Translations under genes and position numbers: made by a program | Shown: positions 36,023-44,900 of the stretch, piece by piece | Position numbering within the stretch: the stretch's first letter is position 1 | Layout: the number at the start of each line of letters is the position of its first letter | Notes under the pieces: model-generated | The model's input: the letters and a program-made list of their open reading frames with translations, nothing else | Databases searched by the model: none | Told to the model about the DNA's origin: nothing | NCBI RefSeq assembly: GCF_900099835.1 | Contig: NZ_FNKP01000002.1 | Coordinates: 1,674,001-1,738,000 of the forward strand | Direction: 5' to 3' | DNA length: 64,000 nucleotides | Source of the DNA: Paraburkholderia fungorum | GTDB lineage: Bacteria; Pseudomonadota; Gammaproteobacteria; Burkholderiales; Burkholderiaceae

Positions 36023-37099
36023 CTAGAAGCTGAGCGCCAGCCCCAGCGATGCACCCGTCACGTCCTTGCCGAACGCATAACGCGCGACGATTCGAAAGCG
36101 CGAGAAGAGCTTCGTCACAGCGCCCGTATCGATTTCAAGACCCGCGCCCAGCGACGTGAGCTGATTGAAACCGAGGATATTCGCCTGACTGCCGAGGTAG
36201 GTGGAATGGGACAGCTCGAGCACGTAACGCAGTGGCCGATGCAATGCGAGCAAGCCGGTCGGCGCGCGCCAGCGTGCATAAAGATTGGTGGACTGCGCGC
36301 TGGCCGAGCCCCGCACCGCACTGGAAGAGCCAAAGCTTTGCAGATAAATGTTCGTGTAGCGCAGTTCCAGATCGAACTCATAAGGCTCCTGGCGAGGGTA
36401 CCAGCCGAGCATCAGCGAGCCGCCAAGGCCATACGCACTGAGGGAACCGTTGCGGATGAAGTCGATGTTGCTGTCCGTCTTGTGGTTGATCAGGAATTGC
36501 GCGGCGCTCGCATCGCTCAACACCTCGCCCAACGAAAAATTGAAGATCGGCCGGATGACCAGATCCTTCTTTTCGTTCAGCGGAAAGTCCCAGCCGATTC
36601 CGCCCGTCGCTGCCACGTTTGTCCAGCGTGTAGGCAGCGCGCGCTGCTCCTGCCCGTTCGAGGTGACAAACGTCGGATCGTAACGAGACCCGCCGAGCGC
36701 GCCTTCCAGGTACAGCGGAAAGCTCTGGCTCAGCGTAAAGCCGCCGCCGAACTGGGTCATGTTCAACGAGGGGTTGCCGGTCGAACCATTGCGAATGCCC
36801 AGCGTACTCGCCGACAGATCGGGCGTGACTGAGAAAGACAGTAGCGCGAGCACGGCGTTCGCGCGACGTTGCACGTCCGGCCCGGTAAAAGTCGACGCGC
36901 TTTGTGCCACGGCACTGCCAGGAACGAGCCATTGAGCGCTCGCCAAAAGCAATCCTTGAACGAGAAGCCGGATGCACCGGTGGCGAGCACGTCGATGGCA
37001 ATCGATGGTCGCGATTTGCGAACCGGTGTCAGGCGCTGTGCCGCTTTGCGACACGAATCGCACGACGGCGCGGAGGATGGAATGCCGGCTCAGCTGCAT
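36023..37099 (-). CDS. Outer membrane beta-barrel protein (solitary autotransporter-barrel-like)
   Basis: A 358-residue protein with a long basic leader and a hydrophobic stretch ending SAVAQS (about residues 46-66), then alternating beta-strands with aromatic ends, finishing on Phe (GASLGLALSF). The strand pattern (FTLSQSFPLYLEGALGGSRYDP, YEFDLELRYTNIYLQSF, RFRIVARYAFGKDVTGASLG) resembles solitary autotransporter-type barrels without a passenger. No enzyme motif is visible. It may be a channel for a substrate handled by the neighbouring sulfatase operon. The start codon (37099) lacks a clear ribosome site. A family-two element, pointing toward this gene, lies 135 bases upstream (37234-37274). 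Confidence 0.75.
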   Translation of the reverse strand: MQLSRHSILRAVVRFVSQSGTAPDTGSQIATIDCHRRARHRCIRLLVQGLLLASAQWLVPGSAVAQSASTFTGPDVQRRANAVLALLSFSVTPDLSASTLGIRNGSTGNPSLNMTQFGGGFTLSQSFPLYLEGALGGSRYDPTFVTSNGQEQRALPTRWTNVAATGGIGWDFPLNEKKDLVIRPIFNFSLGEVLSDASAAQFLINHKTDSNIDFIRNGSLSAYGLGGSLMLGWYPRQEPYEFDLELRYTNIYLQSFGSSSAVRGSASAQSTNLYARWRAPTGLLALHRPLRYVLELSHSTYLGSQANILGFNQLTSLGAGLEIDTGAVTKLFSRFRIVARYAFGKDVTGASLGLALSF

Positions 37100-37465
37100 G
37101 GACGAAACAGACCGCAGTGATCGATTGCGTTAGGCAATATCTTTCCCGGCAGATGGCCTGGATCCAGATGCGCGGACGGCTACGACTTTTTCCAACGAGC
37201 TTTTCGGAGTGTTGTTCATCCACCCGCACGTCACCATAGGTAGTTAGGGCAATCCGGTTGCCCCGTGGGGCAACATCGGATCCAGTCCTTTCCTTTCAGG
37301 GGGATGATCATTTACATTGGTTGCGCGATCGCGCTTTTAAATCGCACCTCTGGTGTCGTGCGTTCCGACCGCTGCCGGTGTAAAACGCGGTAACCGGACC
37401 ACCGCGATGCGAGCCGCCCGCTCGCGCATGGCGCTGCGAGCAACCAGCAACTTATGGGAGGACGC
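37100..37465. other. Divergent intergenic region between barrel and DUF4239 genes
   Basis: A 366-base spacer with no gene seen. It contains the family-two element at 37234-37274, oriented toward the barrel gene. The rightward gene has a strong GGGAGG ribosome site before 37466. Confidence 0.6.
37234..37274 (-). promoter_or_regulatory. Family-two regulatory element, copy 2
   Basis: On the minus strand the dyad GTTGCCCC-AC-GGGGCAAC (37257-37274, eight-base perfect arms) is followed by CGGATTGCCC and CCTATGG. It points toward the barrel gene (start 37099), matching the layout of copies 1 and 3. The dyad centre sits about 26 bases before the -10-like block, as in copy 3, which fits class II activation. 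Confidence 0.65.
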
Positions 37466-38233
37466 ATGCAGCAACTCATAAGACATCCCATCGTCCTGTT
37501 CTTTATTTCGCTCGTGCTGATGTCGGCTGCGGGCTGGATCGGCAGCGCGGTGCTGCGTCCACGCATGCCAATCGGCGATACCTCGCGCGACGACTTCAAA
37601 CTGGTTCAATCCGCGACGTTGACGCTGCTCGCGCTGGTCATCGGTTTCAGCCTCTCCATGGCGGTGAACCGCTACGATCAGCGGAAAAATTATGAAGAGG
37701 AAGAAGCCAACGCCATCGGAACCGAATTCATTCGGGCCGATCTTCTGCCGGCCAGCGCGGCCGCGGCGATTCGCACGGATCTCGCCCGGTATCTCGACTT
37801 GCGAATCCAGTTCTACCAGGCCGAGGACGAACAACGACTCGCGGAGATCAACGCCGCCACGGCGAATCTGCAAGGCAAATTGTGGAACGCGGCGGCCAGC
37901 GGAGCCCTGACCCAGCCGAATCCCGTTTCCGCGCTCGCGGTCGCGGGCATGAACGACGTCATCAACACGCAGGGCTATACGCAGGCTGCGTGGTGGAATC
38001 GCGTCCCGGTGGCCGCGTGGATATTGCTGCTCTCGATAGGCGTGTTCGCCAATATGCTGGTGGGCTATGGCGCGGAAAATTCGAAACACCAGGGACGTCT
38101 TCTGCTAATCATGCCGATCACCGTATCGCTGTCGTTCATGCTGATCGCGGATATAGACAGTCCGCGACACGGCATCATTCGGGTGGTGCCGCAAAACCTG
38201 ATAAGTACGACGTTATCGCTGCCTAAGCCCTGA
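37466..38233 (+). CDS. DUF4239 bestrophin-like membrane protein
   Basis: A 255-residue protein with two N-terminal membrane helices (LFFISLVLMSAAGWIGSAVL and ATLTLLALVIGFSLSMAV), a cytoplasmic helical region rich in charged residues (NYEEEEANAIGTEFIRADLLP onward), and two C-terminal helices (AAWILLLSIGVFANMLVG, LLLIMPITVSLSFMLIADI). This is the DUF4239 layout, sometimes called bestrophin-like; no transport activity is established to my knowledge. The ATG at 37466 follows GGGAGGACGC, and an in-frame ATG four codons earlier is less well placed. It is divergent from the barrel gene and followed by a receiver gene. Confidence 0.8.
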   Translation: MQQLIRHPIVLFFISLVLMSAAGWIGSAVLRPRMPIGDTSRDDFKLVQSATLTLLALVIGFSLSMAVNRYDQRKNYEEEEANAIGTEFIRADLLPASAAAAIRTDLARYLDLRIQFYQAEDEQRLAEINAATANLQGKLWNAAASGALTQPNPVSALAVAGMNDVINTQGYTQAAWWNRVPVAAWILLLSIGVFANMLVGYGAENSKHQGRLLLIMPITVSLSFMLIADIDSPRHGIIRVVPQNLISTTLSLPKP

Positions 38234-38329
38234 TTCCGCGAGGGGCGGTGCTGCTGCCTGTTCACTTGTTGGCCGACCCCGCGCGACAGGTTCCATCAGG
38301 GTGCAGCCAACGCCGGGGACTGGTCGTGG

Positions 38330-38370
38330 TTTGCCCCGAGGGGCAATCGGATTGCCCGATTCCCGGATAG
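38330..38370 (+). promoter_or_regulatory. Family-two regulatory element, copy 3
   Basis: TTGCCCC-GA-GGGGCAA (38331-38346) is a perfect dyad, followed by CGGATTGCCC and CCCGGATAG. It matches copy 1 at about 32 of 41 positions and copy 2 almost throughout its first 28. It ends 48 bases before the receiver gene start at 38419 and points toward it. Confidence 0.65.
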
Positions 38371-38418
38371 CCCCGAAGATTGGCGCACGCGATACTTGAC
38401 GCAAGGATCTTGCGGCCA

Positions 38419-38781
38419 ATGGAAGAAATCAGACACCTGATCGTGATCGTCGAAGATGACGCGGGCATGCGTCGCGCTCTGCAACGCCTGTTGCGCGTAT
38501 CCGGGTTCGACACGCTGCAATTCGACAGTGCTGAGGCTTACGCGCAGTCGAACGAGCCTCGCGTGCCGCATTGCCTCGTACTCGACGTTCAACTGCCCGG
38601 CTTGTCGGGCCCGCAATTCTACGAACAACTCGCTGATCCACGGCCGCCCGCCGTGTTCATCACGTCTCACGACAACCCGGCGACGCGCAGCGCGGTCGCG
38701 ACCGCCGGTTCCCAGGAACTCCTGATCAAGCCGTTCATCGCCAAGGCATTTCTGGATGCTATTGCAAGAGCCGCGCAATGA
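38419..38781 (+). CDS. Stand-alone response regulator receiver protein
   Basis: A 120-residue single receiver domain: acidic VEDDA (11-15), phospho-acceptor Asp56 in LVLDVQLPG, the switch Thr in VFITSHD, and Lys-Pro (LLIKPF). No output domain. It resembles the receiver of the FixJ-type regulator at 31061-31756. A family-two element just upstream suggests that the same regulator activates it, which would make it a feedback phosphate sink or modulator (inferred). I use the ATG at 38419 rather than an upstream TTG at 38380; the ribosome site is weak. The DUF2252 gene follows after 109 bases. Confidence 0.9.
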   Translation: MEEIRHLIVIVEDDAGMRRALQRLLRVSGFDTLQFDSAEAYAQSNEPRVPHCLVLDVQLPGLSGPQFYEQLADPRPPAVFITSHDNPATRSAVATAGSQELLIKPFIAKAFLDAIARAAQ

Positions 38782-38890
38782 GATTCGCCACTTCGAGCCA
38801 ATGGACACGTCATCAGGACGATGTGCACAACACTGGCCGTATTGCCTGCGAATCAATGCCCGAATCAGACAAAGGATAAAGGAGACCAGC

Positions 38891-40303
38891 ATGGCCACAG
38901 TCCAGTCGGTAGCTGAGAGGCAGGCAGCGGGAAAGCAGGCGCGGGAACGTTCGCCACGCTCGAATAACGCGATGATCGGCAATGTAGACCGGGACCCCGT
39001 CCAGTTGTTGCAGGAGAATAGCGAGGGGCGAGTCGTCTCGCTGGTTCCGTTGCGCTATGGCCGCATGTCCGTCTCGCCGTTCACGTTTTATCGCGGCAGC
39101 GCCATCCTCCAGGCTCATGATCTGTCCGGCACGAGCTATTCGGGCATCACGATTCCCGTTTGCGGCGACGCCCATCTGATGAATTTCGGAGGCTTTGCAA
39201 CACCCGAACGGCAACTGGTTTTCGATCTCAACGATTTCGACGAAGTCGCACCCGGCCCGTGGGAATGGGATGTCAAACGGCTCGCGGCCAGTTTTGCGGT
39301 GGCGGGCGAACAGATGGGTGTCGATCGAGGATCGATCAAGGATATCGTCGCGACGGCCATTCACGAGTATCGGGACCGGATGCACAAGTACGCCGAATGC
39401 AGCGCGCTCGAACTCTGGCACGAGATCGTCACGTTTGAACGGATGCTCGAGACTGCCGCCACCAGCGAAGGACGCCAGTTGATCAACCGGGCCATGGAAA
39501 AGGCCGCTGGCCGCACGCACGAGAGCATGTTGGGCAAGATGGCCACCGAGCGCGACGGCCGCTGGACGATTCAGGATGCTCCGCCGGCCCTGTTCCATCC
39601 TGGCGGCCCGAATTCGTTGCTCGGCACCGAGCAGAAATGGACCGACAGCGACGAGTGGAAAGGCGCACTTGCCAGCGCGTTCGATCGCTATCTGCAAACC
39701 ATTTCGCCCGAACGCAGGCAACTGATCGCGCAGTTCGAGCTTCAGGACACCGCGTTCAAGGTCGTCGGCGTCGGCAGTGTCGGCACTTTCTGCCTGGTCA
39801 TGCTGTTTATCGACAGCCATGGCAAGCCGCTTTTCCTGCAGGTGAAAGAGGCTCGACAGTCGGTCGTTGCACGCTATTTCACGAGCGATATCCAGGCGCA
39901 CGAAGGCGAGCGTGTGGTGACCGGTCAGCGCCTGCTGCAAGCCGCGAGCGACTCGTTTCTCGGCTGGACTACGGGTCCGGCGGGTCGCTATTTCTATTTC
40001 CGGCAGTTGCGCGACATGAAAATATCGGCGGAAGTCGAGCGGATGAGCAGCACGATCCTGCAGGGCTATGCCCGCCTGTGCGGCTGGGCGCTGGCTCGCG
40101 CGCATGCCAAGGGCGGCGGCAAGGCCGTGGAAATCGCGGCTTACCTGGGCAGCGGCGGACGGTTCGCCGACTCGCTCACGGATTACGCGCTGGCCTACGC
40201 CGTCCAGAATCTGAAAGACTATGAAACGTTCATTCGGGCATGCCGGAGCGGCAAGCTGGAAGCGCGCAGCGACGAAGACATGGCGGCGGATTTCCGCGTC
40301 TGA
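38891..40303 (+). CDS. DUF2252 family protein
   Basis: A 470-residue soluble protein. DUF2252 proteins have a protein-kinase-like fold of unknown substrate. The visible family core is CGDAHLMNFGGFATPERQLVFDLNDFDEVAPGPWEWDVKRLAASF (about residues 97-141), which contains kinase-like Asp residues (GDAHLMN, FDLNDFD). A second conserved block is GVGSVGTFCLVMLFIDSHGKPLFLQVKEARQS. The ATG at 38891 follows AAAGGAGACCAGC, which decides it over an earlier in-frame start at 38756 overlapping the receiver gene. It is probably co-transcribed with the receiver. Role unknown. Confidence 0.88.
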   Translation: MATVQSVAERQAAGKQARERSPRSNNAMIGNVDRDPVQLLQENSEGRVVSLVPLRYGRMSVSPFTFYRGSAILQAHDLSGTSYSGITIPVCGDAHLMNFGGFATPERQLVFDLNDFDEVAPGPWEWDVKRLAASFAVAGEQMGVDRGSIKDIVATAIHEYRDRMHKYAECSALELWHEIVTFERMLETAATSEGRQLINRAMEKAAGRTHESMLGKMATERDGRWTIQDAPPALFHPGGPNSLLGTEQKWTDSDEWKGALASAFDRYLQTISPERRQLIAQFELQDTAFKVVGVGSVGTFCLVMLFIDSHGKPLFLQVKEARQSVVARYFTSDIQAHEGERVVTGQRLLQAASDSFLGWTTGPAGRYFYFRQLRDMKISAEVERMSSTILQGYARLCGWALARAHAKGGGKAVEIAAYLGSGGRFADSLTDYALAYAVQNLKDYETFIRACRSGKLEARSDEDMAADFRV

Positions 40304-40385
40304 TGATGTGGAGCGTGTCGGGTGTGCTGGCTTGCCTATCGCTCAGCGGCGCAGCACGCAGCCCAGAACGTTCAGGAGAAGCGCG

Positions 40386-41561
40386 ATGACCAGGCCGACC
40401 TCGTGGCTCGTCGCGCTGAGTTACCTCGCGCTGTCATCCCTCGCGATGGGCGCTGGAAACACGCGTTCGGCACCGTTGATGCATGACGGACTGACCTACC
40501 CAAGGCACGTCGCTGCCGTCGTCTACGCAAACCAACCGGACGCCTCTGAGGCCGCAAGCCCAGGCAACCCGTTGCGCGTCGCGATTGCCCCGGTTGCTCC
40601 CTTCGTTCTGCCGCAAACTTCGACGCCGGAAGGCTTCAGCATCGACCTCTGGAACGAGATAGCACGCCGCCTGCACCTCGACTTCACGTGGAAGATCCTG
40701 CCGGAGCAGCCGGCGCTATTGCCCGCGCTGCAACGCGGCGACGTGGATGTCGCCATCGCCGCGATCACCATGACTCAGGATCGGGAGAAGAAGGTCGATT
40801 TTTCCCTCCCCTATTTCGATTCCGGCTTGCAGATCATGGTGCGCACGCAGAACGAAAACTCGTTCACGAGCACGATGTTGTCGATCCCGTGGCTGGCTCT
40901 GGCTCAACTCGTGGGCATCACCATTGCCATCGTCTTTGTTCTCGCCAACCTGGTCCTGCTTACCGAGCGCAAGCGCGATCCTGCTTTCCAGAAGCCCTAT
41001 TGGCGCGCACTCGGCGAAGGCTTATGGGTCACCATGCTGATCATTGCAACGGGCGAACACGGCGAACGCGACGCCCCGGGCGTATGGAAGCGGATTCTCG
41101 TTCCGTCGATGTGGCTGATCGGCGTCGTGCTGATTGCCCAACTGACGGCGACAGTCACGTCATCGCAAACCGTTGCGCGTCTGCAGTCGAACATTCGCGG
41201 TCCCGACGATCTGCCAGGCAAAAAAATCGGCACGGTGCCTGGCACCGTCGCGGCGGAATACCTGATTCAGCGCGGCATTCCATACCTCGACGTGCACACT
41301 GCCGCCGACGGCATCCGAATGCTGACACAGGGAGACGTGCAGGCCATTGTGTATGACGCACCCACCTTGCAGTACTGGACCGCGAGACGCGGCAATGGCG
41401 CGCTGGCCATCGTGGGACCGATATTCAGGCCCGAGAAATATGGCATCGCGGTGGCGAATGGCAGTCCGTTGCGCAAATCGATCAACGAGACCCTTCTTGC
41501 CATGTACGAGGATGGAACTTACGAACAGATATACGGAAAGTGGTTTTCCTCGAGCAAATAG
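40386..41561 (+). CDS. Ionotropic-receptor-like protein: solute-binding domain with two-helix pore
   Basis: A 391-residue protein with the plan of prokaryotic ionotropic glutamate receptors (GluR0 type). A signal peptide (about 1-23) is followed by lobe 1 of a family 3 solute-binding domain (LRVAIAPVAPFVLP, GFSIDLWNEIARRL, GDVDVAIAAITMTQDREKKVDFSLPYFDSGLQI). Membrane helix 1 (167-193), a re-entrant pore segment (208-228), helix 2 (236-258) and lobe 2 (GKKIGTVPGTVAAEYL to the end) complete it. The segment where GluR0 has its TVGYGD-like filter reads ATGEHGE (221-227), so potassium selectivity is doubtful. The true start is the ATG at 40386, after GGAGAAGCGCG. It follows DUF2252 by 82 bases. 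Confidence 0.85.
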   Translation: MTRPTSWLVALSYLALSSLAMGAGNTRSAPLMHDGLTYPRHVAAVVYANQPDASEAASPGNPLRVAIAPVAPFVLPQTSTPEGFSIDLWNEIARRLHLDFTWKILPEQPALLPALQRGDVDVAIAAITMTQDREKKVDFSLPYFDSGLQIMVRTQNENSFTSTMLSIPWLALAQLVGITIAIVFVLANLVLLTERKRDPAFQKPYWRALGEGLWVTMLIIATGEHGERDAPGVWKRILVPSMWLIGVVLIAQLTATVTSSQTVARLQSNIRGPDDLPGKKIGTVPGTVAAEYLIQRGIPYLDVHTAADGIRMLTQGDVQAIVYDAPTLQYWTARRGNGALAIVGPIFRPEKYGIAVANGSPLRKSINETLLAMYEDGTYEQIYGKWFSSSK

Positions 41562-41949
41562 TGGCTTGGCGATAAAGATATTTCGGATATCAGAAGATAT
41601 TTATTTTCAGAACGGATTTAAATGCCGGGATAAAAAACAGGCAACATTAACGCCAATAAACAGGCACTAATGTTGCATTGACAGAGGCATTTTTTCCGAC
41701 ATGCCAATTCGTCATCGACCAATCATTGTTGCGTGAAAAAAATAATTCCTGGCGTTGCCCTTTATCCCTATAGAAACACGCCTCCGTTTAACTAAAACTG
41801 ATGTGATCAGCCACTGGGCAGAATGGCCTGAATACAGCGAATGGGTCTGAACCGGCAGACCCCACGACTTGAGGAATCGCGGCTGGCGACGAGGCTGGCG
41901 CAATGTCGTGGCTGTCATGTCCATTCTGCCGTCGAGGATGGGCGATGCC
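41562..41949. other. AT-rich promoter region upstream of the TpsA gene
   Basis: A 388-base spacer of lower GC with no gene. It holds a perfect nine-base dyad, GCAACATTA (41641-41649) and TAATGTTGC (41668-41676). It also has a partial family-two-like proximal block, TTGCCC (41755-41760) with CTATAG seven bases later, but without the upstream dyad. The AT-rich character suits silencing by an H-NS-like protein, which is inference. Confidence 0.5.
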
Positions 41950-44900
41950 ATGAATCACATTTATCGCTTGTGCTGGAGCCGTTCGTTGAGGCAATGGATC
42001 GTCGCATCGGAGCTTGCGCGTCGACGCTCCGGCAACGGCGGGAGCACGGTCCGTCACGGCGTGCGACATGTGATTACCGTCCTCGCGACCTGCGCCCCGT
42101 TCCTGTGGTCCGGTACGGTGTACTCGGCGGGCGGTCCGATTGGCGGCCAGGTCACTGCAGGCAGCGCAACGATCAGCCAGTCGGGCACGAAGACCACCAT
42201 CCAGCAAGGCAGCCCTACCCTCCAGCTAAGCTGGCAGAGTTTCAACGTGGGCGCGGCCCAATCCGTGGATTTCGTTCAGCCCGGACGCAGTTCAATTGCC
42301 GTCAATCGTATTTTGGGCAGTACCCCCAGTCAGATTCTCGGACGCCTGAGCGCTAACGGGCAGGTGTGGCTCATCAATCCGAACGGCGTGCTGTTCGGGC
42401 CGTCGGCGCAAGTGAACGTTGGAGGAATCGTCGCCTCCACGCTCGATCTCGACTCAGGCACGCTCAACAGCAATAACCGGGTGTTTGCGGGTAACGGCAA
42501 AGGCGCGATCGTCAATCAGGGCTCGATTGTCGCGGCCGACGGCGGTTACGTGGCGCTGCTCGGCAATCACGTGTCGAACCAGGGCATCGTCAGCGCGCGG
42601 CTTGGCACGATTGCACTGGCTGGCGGCAGCGCGGCCACGCTCACCTTTGACGGCTCGCAACTCGTTCACATACAGGTGAGCGCCAGCACGCTCGACAATC
42701 TCGCCGAGAACCGCCAGCTTCTGGTGGCCGATGGTGGTCAGGTCATCATGACCGCCGGCGCGAAGGATGCGCTACTCGCCAGCGCGGTGAACAACACCGG
42801 CAAAATCCGCGCGCAGACCGTCGCGGATCATGACGGCAAAATCGTGCTGCTTGGCAGCATGACGGCGGGATCGGTCAACGTCGGCGGCACGCTGGATGCT
42901 AGCGCGCCGAATGGCGGCAACGGCGGGTCGATCGAAACATCGGCGGCGCAATTCAACCTCGCGCCTGACGCGCACATCACGGCGGCGGCGCCGTCAGGAC
43001 GCGCGGGCACCTGGCTGGTCGACCCAACCGATCTGACCATCGACGCCACCGCCGCGAGCCAGATTTCGAGCACGCTGAACGGCGGCACAAACGTGGTCGA
43101 ACAAACCACGGCGTCGGGCGCGACAGGCGCTGGCGTGCAAACGCCGGGCGCGGGCGACATCAACGTCAATTCCGCGATCGGCTGGACCAACGCGTCGGCG
43201 AGCCTCACGCTGCAGGCGCTCAACGCAATCAACGTGAATGCGGCCGTCACCGGCGCGGGCGCGGTGACCATGCAGGCGGGCACCGGTAACCTGACGATCG
43301 CGGCGGGCGCGGCGATCACGGGAGGCGCAGGCGTCACGCTGGCGACGAACGCGAATTTCATCAACAACGCGGGCGCGGCGGCCGTCAGCACAGGCACTTC
43401 GGCAGCATGGCGCATCGACTCGACCGACCCGCGGCTCGACACCCCAGACGGGCTCACACCCTCGTTCATCCAGTACAACGCGACGTCCAGTACGACCCCG
43501 GCAGCCTCCGGCAACGGCTTCCTCTACAGCCTCGCGCCCACCATCACCCTGACCGGCCTAACCGGCAGCGTGACCAAGGTGTACGACGGCGCGCCCACCG
43601 CCAACCTGACCAGCGCGAATCTGCAGACGACCGGGCTCGTCAACGGCGATGTCGTGGCCAGCGCAACGGGCACGTATGCGACCTCCAACGCCGGCACGGA
43701 CATCGTGGTGAGCTCGCCGACGACCTTCGCCGGCGTCGTCATCCATACGTCGACCGGCATCACGGCGTATGGCTACCAGGCGAGAGGCCAGGCGTCGGCC
43801 GACATCGGCACCATCACGCCTGCACCGCTCACTGCGAGCATCGTCAACAATCCGACGACGGTGTACGACGGCACCACTTCGGCGTCGCTCACGGCCAGCA
43901 ACTATAGCTTTACGGGGTTTGTTGCCGGCCAGGGCGCAAGCGTCAATCAGGCCAGTTCGGTTGCCTACGCGAGCGCCGACGCGGGCACCGGTATTGCCGT
44001 CAACGCCGCGTTCACGCCGAGCAATTTCGTCGCCAATAGCGGCACCAATCTGGCCAATTACACGTTGCCCACTGCGGCGACCGGACCCGGCACCATCACG
44101 CCCGCGCCTTTGCTGATCAGCGGGCTCATCGCCAGCAACAAGGTCTATGACGGCACCCGCGCCGCCACGCTCGACTCGACCGGCGCGTCGCTGTTCGGCG
44201 TGATCAGCGGGGACAGCGGACAGGTCGCGCTGCAAACAGGCGGCGCAACGGGCACCTTCGTTTCGCCCAACGTCGGCAACCACATCTCCGTCGTGCCGTC
44301 GGGCTTCACGCTGACGGGTGCCAAAGCAGGCGATTACGAGATTTCGCCACCGGCCTATCTCGCCGCCAACATCACGCCGAAGACCGTCACGATTACCGGT
44401 GTCACCGCCAACGACAAGGTGTATGACGCCACCACCACGGCGACGCTAAACCTGGGCAGCGCCACCGTCTCAGGGCTCGTGCCGTCCGACGCCGGCACTG
44501 TCACGCTCTCGACGCTCGCGGCCACCGGCACGTTCAGTCAGTCCGATGTCGGCAACGCGCTGCCTGTTTCGGCCAACGGCTTCTCTCTGGGCGGCCCGGG
44601 GGCCGGCAATTACACCGTGGCCGGGATCAGCGGCCTCGCCGCGAACATCACGCCGGCACCGCTGACGATCACGTTTGTCGGCTCGCCGACCAAGGTGTAT
44701 GACGGCAGCGCCACTGCCACGCTGACCCAGTCGAACTACACCATCTCGGGTTTCGTGGGCGGACAGAGCGCCGCGATCGGACAAAATTCGGCTTCCTATG
44801 CGACGGCTAACGCAGGCACCGGCATTACTGTCACCGCTGCGCTCAGACCTTCTGATTTCGTGCCCGCCGCTGGCACATCAATGTCGAATTACACGTTTCC

